Part shown: positions 24,281 through 32,034 of the stretch, one piece after another | How positions within the stretch are numbered: the first letter of the stretch is position 1 | How the letters are laid out: each line of letters opens with the position of its first letter | Origin: Thalassotalea_B piscium_A | GTDB lineage: Bacteria > Pseudomonadota > Gammaproteobacteria > Enterobacterales > Alteromonadaceae | Direction: 5' to 3' | Length of the DNA stretch: 64,000 nt | Assembly (NCBI GenBank): GCA_049347715.1 | Contig: CP186339.1 | Span: forward strand, 2,790,001 to 2,854,000 | The notes under the pieces: generated by a model | Told to the model about the DNA's origin: nothing | The model's input: the letters and a program-made list of their open reading frames with translations, nothing else | Database searches by the model: none | Position numbers and translations under genes: made by a program

Positions 24281-25507
24281 TTATAATGTATTTTTCTTTT
24301 GGGTTAATTCAGGTTGATGTGACTTTAATCCTAATGCTTGTTTAATTAACAAACGTTTTATTGGACTTAATTGATTAAGTGCACTCATACCTAAACCACG
24401 CATAGCGTTAATAATGGGATGGTGTTGTTCAAATATTTTTTTGATCATTGCCATGGCGGCAATCATGTCTCCAGCTTCGGCTTTACGCCAACGTTGATAA
24501 CTAGCTAATGCTTTTTGTGAATAAACGGTGTCTGAATCACTCTCTTCTGCCAGGGTTTCAGCAATGGCTGCCGCATCCAACAAACCTAAATTAACACCTT
24601 GTCCTGCTAAAGGATGAATAGTGTGTGCAGCATCACCTACTAATACCACTTTGTCTTGCACAAAGTTCTGGGCAAATCGCATTGTCAGTGGAAAGGTAAA
24701 GCGTTCACTTATTAAAGACACATTACCTAATTTAGCATCGCTTTGTGCCGTAAGTTCTTTACTAAAGTCCTCAGCTGATAACGCGATTAAACGTTTGGCT
24801 TCTTCGGGAGATGTTGACCACACAATAGAGCACTTATCTTCTTGATACAAAGGTAAGAAAGCTAAAGGCCCTGAAGGTAAAAACACTTGCCACGCAGTGT
24901 TGTTATGCCCTTCGCTGCATGCCACCGTAGCCACAATCGCGTGATGGTCATAATCACTGAAGGTTAGGTTCATTTGCATTTGGTTTCGTACCCACGAATG
25001 TGCACCATCAGCGCCTATCACGAGTTTAGTAATAATAGGAGGTAAAGTGGTAAAACTTGCAAATACTTCACTTTCTCCCATAGAAAGGTTGGTTAGCTTT
25101 TCTTCTGTAAAAAAGTGAATACCCTCGTCAAGTTCCGCTTTTTGCCAAAGCGCTTGTCGAATGACTTTGTTTTCAATAATCCAACCTAGTTGATTTAACT
25201 GCTGTGATAAGTGAATATCTTTATGACTAAAATCAATATGGCCACCACCGGCTTTATCCCACACATGCATATGTTGATATGCTTGCAAGCGTTGCTCAGT
25301 AATATGTTGCCACACACCTAAATTACTCAATAACTGTTGGCTAGCAATGTTAATTGCGCTCACTCTTGTTTCTGGGTCACTAGATAAAGGTGTTATAGGA
25401 GTAGTATCAACAAGGGCGACAGTTAATGACGTAAGTTTACGAATAGCCAGTGCTGTTGTTAACCCAACCATACCCGCACCAACAATTAAAATATCAAATT
25501 TTTGCAT
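24281..25507 (-). CDS. ubiI: FAD-dependent 2-octaprenylphenol hydroxylase (UbiI/VisC type)
   Basis: The 408-residue flavin monooxygenase has the dinucleotide motif DILIVGAGMVGLTTALAI, the DG motif VIGADGAHSWVRNQM, and the second FAD motif VVLVGDAAHTIHPLAGQGVNLGLLDA. UbiI hydroxylates the C5 position in aerobic ubiquinone synthesis. Identity as UbiI rather than UbiH rests on position: it follows ubiH and precedes gcvT, as in E. coli. The gap to ubiH is 61 bp. Confidence 0.9.
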   Translation of the reverse strand: MQKFDILIVGAGMVGLTTALAIRKLTSLTVALVDTTPITPLSSDPETRVSAINIASQQLLSNLGVWQHITEQRLQAYQHMHVWDKAGGGHIDFSHKDIHLSQQLNQLGWIIENKVIRQALWQKAELDEGIHFFTEEKLTNLSMGESEVFASFTTLPPIITKLVIGADGAHSWVRNQMQMNLTFSDYDHHAIVATVACSEGHNNTAWQVFLPSGPLAFLPLYQEDKCSIVWSTSPEEAKRLIALSAEDFSKELTAQSDAKLGNVSLISERFTFPLTMRFAQNFVQDKVVLVGDAAHTIHPLAGQGVNLGLLDAAAIAETLAEESDSDTVYSQKALASYQRWRKAEAGDMIAAMAMIKKIFEQHHPIINAMRGLGMSALNQLSPIKRLLIKQALGLKSHQPELTQKKNTL

Positions 25508-25568
25508 TGAAGTTTACATCCAACCTTATTGTTATATTCATTCTCTACTTTAGTAAGCGAGAAACCTT

Positions 25569-26789
25569 TTAATAGCCCATAGTTTTATTAACAAAAGCTT
25601 TTTTCAGTGGTGTAAAATAATTTAATGCTTTTAGCCCAATATTACGCCCCGCGACTAACGGTGGCAGTTTATTAGAAAAAAGCATAACTAAAGAATCAGT
25701 TAAACCAATAATACTATGGTGGTCTTGTTTTCGTTGTTCCGCATATGCCGACAGCTGGGCAAACTCTGCAAAGTCACGTCCTGTGTTTATTGCTTGTTCA
25801 ATAAACTCAGCTAATTGTTGAACGTCTCTTAAACCTAAATTAAAACCTTGGCCAGCGATAGGATGAATGGTATGGGAAGCATTACCTATGAGTATCATTC
25901 GATGATAAACCTGTTCTTGCGCCTGTACTAAGTTTAGTGGATAACAATGACGTACCCCTAACTTTTCAACCCCCCCTAGCCAACTTCCAAAAGCCTGTTC
26001 TAAGGTTATTTTAAATGCACTTTCATCAAGTGTTTGTAACTTTAGTGCTTGCTCAGGAGGTAGTGTCCACACTAAAGAGCATCGGTGACTCTGTTCACTG
26101 TTAGACTGAGCATTCAAGGGTAACATTGCAATAGGCCCCGTTTCAGTAAAACGCTCATAAGCCACGTTGTAATGAGGTTTAACCATAGCAAGATTCGTAA
26201 TTAATGCCGACTGTTGATATGGCTTAGTAGTCATTTCAATATTGGCAGCTTGTCGACACTGAGATTGCGCACCGTCACATCCTAATAATAATGCGCCAGT
26301 TAATGTTTGACCTGATTCAAGTGTTGCTGACACCTTATCTTTGTGCCAATCGATAGTCGCTATTTTATCTGGACAAAACCACGTCACTTGATGATTGTCT
26401 TTTAACCGCTCAAACATTGCGCGACCAATTTGCGTCATTTCAATCACATAACCTAAGGCTTCCACTTGATGGTCATCTGCTGCAATACGCGTTTTGCCAT
26501 AATAGTCACGATCGGAAATATGTATGTCTAGTATGGGTTGGCTTACATGAGTTAAGTATTGCCATATGCCGAGAGTTTTAAGATAGCTGGCACTAGCATG
26601 AGACAAAGCTAACACGCGATCATCAAAACTTTGTTTAGGATCGCTATGGAGTGGATTTTTTTCAATCACCGCTATCGATAAAGGCTTCCCTTTAATAGGC
26701 GAAATGGCAGATAAAGCAATAGCTGCAAGTGCGCCCGACAAGCCTCCGCCGGCAATCATAATGTCAAAATGTTGTGGTGTTGCAGTCAT
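25569..26789 (-). CDS. ubiH: 2-octaprenyl-6-methoxyphenyl hydroxylase
   Basis: The 406-residue flavin monooxygenase is paralogous to its downstream neighbour. It has FDIMIAGGGLSGALAAIAL, LLGCDGAQSQCRQAA and MILIGNASHTIHPIAGQGFNLGLRD. In the second FAD motif GDAAH reads GNASH, as in UbiH proteins. It hydroxylates C1 of the ubiquinone ring precursor. It lies 17 bp after pepP, matching the E. coli pepP-ubiH-ubiI order, and is probably in one operon with ygfB and pepP. Confidence 0.92.
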   Translation of the reverse strand: MTATPQHFDIMIAGGGLSGALAAIALSAISPIKGKPLSIAVIEKNPLHSDPKQSFDDRVLALSHASASYLKTLGIWQYLTHVSQPILDIHISDRDYYGKTRIAADDHQVEALGYVIEMTQIGRAMFERLKDNHQVTWFCPDKIATIDWHKDKVSATLESGQTLTGALLLGCDGAQSQCRQAANIEMTTKPYQQSALITNLAMVKPHYNVAYERFTETGPIAMLPLNAQSNSEQSHRCSLVWTLPPEQALKLQTLDESAFKITLEQAFGSWLGGVEKLGVRHCYPLNLVQAQEQVYHRMILIGNASHTIHPIAGQGFNLGLRDVQQLAEFIEQAINTGRDFAEFAQLSAYAEQRKQDHHSIIGLTDSLVMLFSNKLPPLVAGRNIGLKALNYFTPLKKAFVNKTMGY

Positions 26790-26806
26790 ATGATTCTTAA
26801 ATTAAT

Positions 26807-28153
26807 TTAACAGCTATGCTCAGATGCTGTGTTTGCCATGAGCGCTTCAATTGCTTCAACTGATTTTGGCGTATTAACGGTTAAATTTTCATGACCTAGA
26901 TCAGTAACTAGAATATTATCTTCAATTCTTATGCCTATTCCACGCCACTGTTCATCAACTTCAGTTGCCTCTTGTGGAATATAAAGTCCAGGTTCTATCG
27001 TTAACACCATTCCAGCTTCAAACGGACGTAATTGCCGTTTATTCTCAACCTGATAATTACCTACATCATGCACGTCTAACCCTAACCAATGACCTAAACC
27101 ATGAATAAAATATTGCTTACAGGCTTTATCGTCGATAAGTTGTTGATAATCGCCGGTCAAAATACCTAGTGATAACAAGCCCTTAGTCAACACCTCACAA
27201 ACAAGGTCGTTTAATTGGGCTAAGGTGACACCTGGTTTTATTATCGCGATAGCTTGCTCTTGAGCAGATAAAACTAGTTGATATAATTTTTTTTGTGCCG
27301 AAGAAAACTGTCCATTAATAGGGAATGTTCGAGTAATATCAGCTGCATAACCATGTAATTCACCACCAGCATCAATTAAGAGTAAATCTCCCTCAACCAG
27401 TGGTTGATCATTTTCGGTATAATGCAAAATATTACCATTATCACCACCGGCTACTATGCAGTTATAAGCGGCATGTCTAGCCCCATGACGAGCAAACTCA
27501 TAAAGTAATTCAGCTTCAATTTGAAACTCATAAAGTCCCGGATGACATGCAACCATTGCACGTTGATGAGCCTTGCCACTAATGAGATTAATTTGCTTCA
27601 TTATATTAATTTCTGCTGCACTTTTAATTAAGCGCATTTCTGCAATGAGACTACTACAATCAACTAAAGTTGTTGGTGCTAATATGCCTTGCCGCGACTG
27701 ACCTTTTACCCTAGATAAACACTCTTTAACAAGTGCTTCATCCGTTGTATTAATACTATGGCAGAACCATAGTTGGCTTTTATTTGCCAAGACTTCAGTA
27801 AAAACATGGTCAAACTCAACAAGATTAAATGTTTGCTCGAAACAATACTTCGATTTAGCCGCTTCAGCCCCCACACGTTTACCGTGCCAAACTTCTTGTA
27901 ATGGATCTTTTTCTCGACAAAACAATAGACTTTGATTGGTCTCATTTTTTACCATGACTAAAATAGCGTCTGGTTCGAAAAATCCAGTCAGGTACAAAAA
28001 GTTTTTATCTTGGCAAAAAAGATAATCAGTATCGTTACTGCGAGTCACTTCTTTGCCTGCAAAAAAAACAGCAACGCTATTGTCTGTCATCTGCTCGAAA
28101 AAGCGTTGACGACGTGCAACAAATTCACTTATTGGTAAATCACATGGGTTCAT
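26807..28153 (-). CDS. pepP: Xaa-Pro aminopeptidase
   Basis: The protein of about 448 residues has an N-terminal AMP_N domain (FVARRQRFFEQMTDNSVAVFFAG) and a C-terminal pita-bread fold. The metal ligands are seen in LLIDAGGELHGYAADITRTFPI (two Asp), HGLGHWLGLDVHD (His), LTIEPGLYIP (Glu) and GIGIRIEDNILV (Glu). It removes N-terminal residues before proline. The ATG at 28153 is used here; a TTG two codons upstream has the better-spaced AGGA. Lies 16-22 bp after ygfB. Confidence 0.95.
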   Translation of the reverse strand: MNPCDLPISEFVARRQRFFEQMTDNSVAVFFAGKEVTRSNDTDYLFCQDKNFLYLTGFFEPDAILVMVKNETNQSLLFCREKDPLQEVWHGKRVGAEAAKSKYCFEQTFNLVEFDHVFTEVLANKSQLWFCHSINTTDEALVKECLSRVKGQSRQGILAPTTLVDCSSLIAEMRLIKSAAEINIMKQINLISGKAHQRAMVACHPGLYEFQIEAELLYEFARHGARHAAYNCIVAGGDNGNILHYTENDQPLVEGDLLLIDAGGELHGYAADITRTFPINGQFSSAQKKLYQLVLSAQEQAIAIIKPGVTLAQLNDLVCEVLTKGLLSLGILTGDYQQLIDDKACKQYFIHGLGHWLGLDVHDVGNYQVENKRQLRPFEAGMVLTIEPGLYIPQEATEVDEQWRGIGIRIEDNILVTDLGHENLTVNTPKSVEAIEALMANTASEHSC

Positions 28154-28175
28154 ATACAAATACTTATTCCTACCG

Positions 28176-28745
28176 TTAATGGATTATTTCAGGTTTAGTA
28201 CTTGTATCTGGAGGAGAACCTAATTCGGTAAAGCATAATAAAGCAGACATACGTACATATTCAGATATTTCGTAATATGCTTGCTCGGTCGCTTCATCAT
28301 CTTCAAATTCATCAGATAAATTGGCTATTTCACCAAAGTCAGTCAAAATTTCTTTAACATCTTCTGATAATGCCGTTTGATTTTTTTGTTGTAAGCCAAA
28401 GCCTAAATTAAAACCTTGCACCCAAATCCCTAAAGCATGTCCACGCTCTTCAATTGAGTCGTCATCATCTGGCAATAATAATTTAAAGCCATAAGAGTCA
28501 TCAAGAATAGTTTGCCATACCTCACTAAACATAAGTTTAATCATGCCCTTTAGTTTATTCGGTAAGCCTTCACCATTATTAAGCATGTCATTTATTAAAT
28601 TAATATAATCACTACTTTCAAAACAATAGCCGGCACATACCAGTCCGGTTAACACACCATGTACTTCTGCAGCGTGGGCTTTAACATTTTCAGTGGTAAT
28701 AATTGCTTGCACAGAAGCAAAATCTAAAGAAGAGTCGTCAGTCAT
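28176..28745 (-). CDS. ygfB: UPF0149 family protein YgfB
   Basis: The 189-residue acidic, helical protein has the YgfB/YecA-type features AEVHGVLTGLVCAG near residue 25 and GIWVQGFNLGFGLQ in the middle. The function is poorly defined; a Pseudomonas homologue affects antibiotic-resistance gene expression. It lacks the C-terminal SEC-C zinc motif of YecA. First gene of the ygfB-pepP-ubiH-ubiI run and divergent from zapA, as in E. coli. Confidence 0.92.
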   Translation of the reverse strand: MTDDSSLDFASVQAIITTENVKAHAAEVHGVLTGLVCAGYCFESSDYINLINDMLNNGEGLPNKLKGMIKLMFSEVWQTILDDSYGFKLLLPDDDDSIEERGHALGIWVQGFNLGFGLQQKNQTALSEDVKEILTDFGEIANLSDEFEDDEATEQAYYEISEYVRMSALLCFTELGSPPDTSTKPEIIH

Positions 28746-28957
28746 CTAAAATTTCTGTCCGTTAATATAATTGCTGTATCCTAACATTCAGCTTAGTAGG
28801 CGACAATAATTTCCTCGGTAAATGCTTGCATCTGAAGATCGCACTCGTTATAGTTTCCACCATCTACATCCTAGGTTTAGTTTGCTTTTTTATTAACTAT
28901 TTTAATAAGATAGAAAAACGGATCACTTTTTATCATCATTAAGAGTATTTTGTTGTT

Positions 28958-29266
28958 ATGAGTCAACACAGTGTGACCATTGAAATTGCTGATCGCCGAA
29001 TGAAAATTGCTTGTCCTAAGGGGCAAGAATCTGCGTTGTTGCAAGCAGCGCAAGAGGTGAATGAACGCCTAACGCTAGTTAAACAACAAAGCAGTACCAC
29101 AAAAACCCCTGAGCAAAGCCTGCTAATGACAGCATTAAATTTGGCTAACGACTTATTAAAAAGCCAACAGCAACAAGCTCAAGAAAAAATTGTCATGCAA
29201 AATCAAATTGATTTACTACAATCAACGATTAAGCAAGCTGTGATTAAAAACCAGAAAAAAGCTTAA
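28958..29266 (+). CDS. zapA: Cell division protein ZapA
   Basis: The 102-residue protein has the ZapA N-terminal head (VTIEIADRRMKIACPKGQESALLQAAQEVNERL) and a C-terminal coiled coil of Gln/Leu heptads (LLKSQQQQAQEKIVMQNQIDLLQ). It bundles FtsZ protofilaments at the Z ring. Its position, divergent from ygfB and followed by 6S RNA, is the conserved gammaproteobacterial arrangement. Confidence 0.95.
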   Translation: MSQHSVTIEIADRRMKIACPKGQESALLQAAQEVNERLTLVKQQSSTTKTPEQSLLMTALNLANDLLKSQQQQAQEKIVMQNQIDLLQSTIKQAVIKNQKKA

Positions 29267-29488
29267 ACGTTTATACTAGCGAAAGCTGCAATTACACTCT
29301 CAAAAAATCAGGCTCAGCTTCCCAGCCTCAGGTAAATCTTTAGTGTCATCATAATAAAGTGATAACAAAACACGCTATTTTGACTTAATTGTGTTTAAAA
29401 TTTGCATACAATTAAAGCACTTGGCTCAGATTGTAAGCACTCAGCCTCAAAATGAATAATAAACCTTAAATCTCTGCTCAAGATTAGC

Positions 29489-29494
29489 TATAAT
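29489..29494 (+). promoter_or_regulatory. -10 element of the 6S RNA promoter
   Basis: A perfect TATAAT lies 8 nt before the predicted 6S RNA 5' end. The -35 position (29466-29471, TTAAAT) is a weak match at a 17-bp spacing. Confidence 0.6.
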
Positions 29495-29501
29495 TACATT
29501 A

Positions 29502-29684
29502 AGTCTTCTGGGATGTTCGTTTGTTAACTATGTCCCTGAGCCGATAAGTTTTACCTTAGGAAATTTATTATTTACTATTGAGCAGGCCCAGCTCGTACTG
29601 GGAAGCCTACGGCGAATATGCAGTTTCCGCCCTGAACACCCGGTGTTCAGGACTAATGTTGACTACGGCATTCTGGAAGCACCT
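29502..29684 (+). ncRNA. ssrS: 6S RNA
   Basis: The sequence aligns by eye with E. coli 6S RNA. The 5' part, TCTTCTGGGATGTTCGT then GTCCCTGAGCCGATAAG, closes with a 3' part ending GGCATTCTGGAAGCACC. In the middle GCTCGTACTGGGAAGCC and the hairpin CCTGAACACCCGGTGTTCAGG correspond to the central bubble region. 6S RNA mimics an open promoter and binds sigma-70 RNA polymerase in stationary phase. The location after zapA is conserved. Ends are estimates from pairing of the terminal arms. Confidence 0.93.
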
Positions 29685-29773
29685 CTTTCTTTTTATACGT
29701 AATTTATCAATTTTATTGCAAATCGCTTTTTGTTATGATGACAACTAATAGCGCAGTATAGAGTTACAGTAAT

Positions 29774-30577
29774 TTGTCAGTAATTTATAATAATCAACCG
29801 ATTGGTATTTTTGACTCAGGCGTCGGTGGTTTATCTATTGCAAAGTCAGTCACTTCACTTTTACCTAATGAATCTATAATTTATCTCGCTGATACTTTAC
29901 ATGCACCATACGGTAATTTAAACGCCGAACAGATCAAAGGTAGAGTGAATACAATTGCACAATGGTTTGTTAACCAGAATGCGAAAGCATTAGTGATTGC
30001 TTGTAACACTGCTACTGTAAATGCTATTGACCAATTACGTACATTAATAAACATCCCTATTATTGGTGTTGAACCAGCAATTAAGCCCGCTGTTGAGTTA
30101 AGTAGCACTCACAAAATTGCTATTATGGTCACCCAAGCTACAGCCAACAATATTCGTTTTACCAACTTAGTTAATAGTCATAAAAATGGGGCTGATGTTT
30201 ATATACAAGCTTGTCCTGGCTTAGTTGAAGTTGTAGAGACTGATCAAATAAGGAGCGAACGTTGTCATACCTTATTACAGCAATATTTAGCACCACTAAT
30301 TAACTCACAAGTAGATACGTTAGTGCTAGGCTGTACTCATTACCCTTTTTTGAGTGAAAAAATCCGTTCAATTCTTGGCACTAAAATTACCTTAGTAGAA
30401 ACATCTGCCCCCGTTGCCAAACAATTAAAACGTCAGCTTGATTTTCACGGATTAAACGCACAAGTAAGTCACCTACCCCAAGCAATTTTCTATTCAACAA
30501 AAGCAAATAATCAACAAGAGACAATTTTTTCACATTTATGGGAAAAAAACATTTCTCTAGAAAATGTTACTATTTAA
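29774..30577 (+). CDS. murI: Glutamate racemase
   Basis: The 267-residue enzyme has the racemase motifs IGIFDSGVGGLSIAKSV, LADTLHAPYGN, VIACNTATVNAID (first catalytic Cys), GVEPAIKPA and LVLGCTHYPFL (second catalytic Cys with His). It makes D-glutamate for peptidoglycan. The start is a TTG at 29774, since no ATG fits the conserved N-terminus. It occupies the place after 6S RNA where E. coli has ygfA (5-formyl-THF cyclo-ligase). Confidence 0.96.
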   Translation: MSVIYNNQPIGIFDSGVGGLSIAKSVTSLLPNESIIYLADTLHAPYGNLNAEQIKGRVNTIAQWFVNQNAKALVIACNTATVNAIDQLRTLINIPIIGVEPAIKPAVELSSTHKIAIMVTQATANNIRFTNLVNSHKNGADVYIQACPGLVEVVETDQIRSERCHTLLQQYLAPLINSQVDTLVLGCTHYPFLSEKIRSILGTKITLVETSAPVAKQLKRQLDFHGLNAQVSHLPQAIFYSTKANNQQETIFSHLWEKNISLENVTI

Positions 30578-30631
30578 CTGAAAATTAAGGATAAAATAGA
30601 TTTTTATTGAATATTTTATCATTCCAAACAA

Positions 30632-30663
30632 AGCCATTTAGACGTCTAGGCGTAAAAACACTG
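30632..30663. promoter_or_regulatory. MetJ operator (tandem Met boxes) upstream of metK
   Basis: A perfect Met box AGACGTCT at 30640-30647 is flanked in 8-bp register by the weaker AGCCATTT (30632-30639) and AGGCGTAA (30648-30655). It lies about 107 bp before the metK start. MetJ-SAM repression of metK is the expected control; metJ itself is not in the window. Confidence 0.8.
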
Positions 30664-30753
30664 GCAATATTTTAAAATCCCGTTAGAATTATCAAATTGT
30701 GGCAAATGAATTGCTTCATTTCGTTTATATTTTTTTATTTAAATTGAGGTTCT

Positions 30754-31941
30754 ATGTCTAAGTATTATTTTACTTCTGAGTCGGTATCTGAAGGCCATCC
30801 AGATAAAATTGCAGACCAAATTTCTGATGCAGTGTTAGACGCTATTATCGCTAAAGACAAAAATGCACGTGTCGCATGTGAAACTATGGTGAAAACAGGT
30901 GTTGCAATAATATCAGGTGAAGTATCAACAACTGCTTGGGTTGATTTAGAAGCCTTAACTCGTAAAGTTATCACTGATATTGGTTACACATCGTCAGATG
31001 TTGGCTTCGATGGCGAAACATGTGGGATCATGAACTTAATTGGTCAACAATCACCTGAAATTGCTCAAGGTGTTGATCGTAGCAAACCAGAAGAACAAGG
31101 TGCTGGTGATCAAGGTCTAATGTTCGGTTATGCAACTAATGAAACTGAAACCTTAATGCCTGCGCCACTTTACTATTCGCATCGTTTAGTAGAACGCCAA
31201 GCAGAAATGCGTAAATCAGGAGTATTACCTTGGTTACGTCCGGATGCAAAATCACAGGTGACCTTCATTTATGAAGATAACAAACCTGTTGCTATTGATG
31301 CCGTTGTTTTATCAACTCAACATAATCCTGAGATTTCTCAAGAAGATTTACATGAAGCGGTAATGGAAAACATTATTAAAGCGGTTTTACCTGCAAAATT
31401 TTTAACCAGTGAAACTAAATACTTTATTAACCCAACCGGTCGTTTTGTTATTGGTGGCCCTGTCGGCGATTGTGGCTTAACAGGTCGTAAAATCATTGTA
31501 GATACGTATGGCGGCATGGCTCGTCATGGTGGCGGTGCTTTCTCAGGTAAAGATCCATCAAAAGTAGATAGAAGTGCTGCATATGCTGGCCGTTACGTTG
31601 CTAAAAACATTGTTGCTGCGGGACTTGCGGATCGTTGTGAGATTCAAGTTTCATATGCTATTGGTGTTGCAGAGCCTACATCTATCTCTATCGATACCTT
31701 TGGCACAGGTAAAGTTTCAGAAGAAAAGCTTGTTGAAATAGTACGTGCTAACTTTGACCTTCGTCCCTATGGTATTACAAAAATGTTAGATCTATTACAC
31801 CCTATGTACCGTCAAACGGCTGCATATGGTCACTTTGGTCGTGAACCGTATGAAATGACTGTAGGTGAGGATACCTTTACTGCTTTTTCTTGGGAAAAAA
31901 CAGACAAAGCCGACGCACTAAAAGCGGCAGCTGGCTTATAA
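30754..31941 (+). CDS. metK: S-adenosylmethionine synthetase
   Basis: The 395-residue enzyme is a standard MetK. It shows FTSESVSEGHPDKIADQISD with the ATP-binding His, the GAGDQGLMFGYA loop, the P-loop-like GGGAFSGKDPSKVDRSAAY, and a C-terminal HFGREPYEMTVGEDTFTAFSWEKTD split over its last elements. It makes SAM from methionine and ATP. Monocistronic, with a Met box upstream and a strong terminator downstream. Confidence 0.99.
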   Translation: MSKYYFTSESVSEGHPDKIADQISDAVLDAIIAKDKNARVACETMVKTGVAIISGEVSTTAWVDLEALTRKVITDIGYTSSDVGFDGETCGIMNLIGQQSPEIAQGVDRSKPEEQGAGDQGLMFGYATNETETLMPAPLYYSHRLVERQAEMRKSGVLPWLRPDAKSQVTFIYEDNKPVAIDAVVLSTQHNPEISQEDLHEAVMENIIKAVLPAKFLTSETKYFINPTGRFVIGGPVGDCGLTGRKIIVDTYGGMARHGGGAFSGKDPSKVDRSAAYAGRYVAKNIVAAGLADRCEIQVSYAIGVAEPTSISIDTFGTGKVSEEKLVEIVRANFDLRPYGITKMLDLLHPMYRQTAAYGHFGREPYEMTVGEDTFTAFSWEKTDKADALKAAAGL

Positions 31942-31972
31942 AGCATTAACAAAGCGACAAGCTGTTAACCAT

Positions 31973-32003
31973 AAAAAAACCTCATCATATGAGGTTTTTT
32001 TTT
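31973..32003. terminator. Bidirectional terminator between metK and fimV
   Basis: AAAAAACCTCAT pairs with ATGAGGTTTTTT around a minimal loop and is followed by a T-run. It lies 31 bp past the metK stop and 32 bp before the end of the convergent fimV-like gene. Confidence 0.9.
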
Positions 32004-32034
32004 AACTTAAATTAACGATATCAAATAAGAATGA

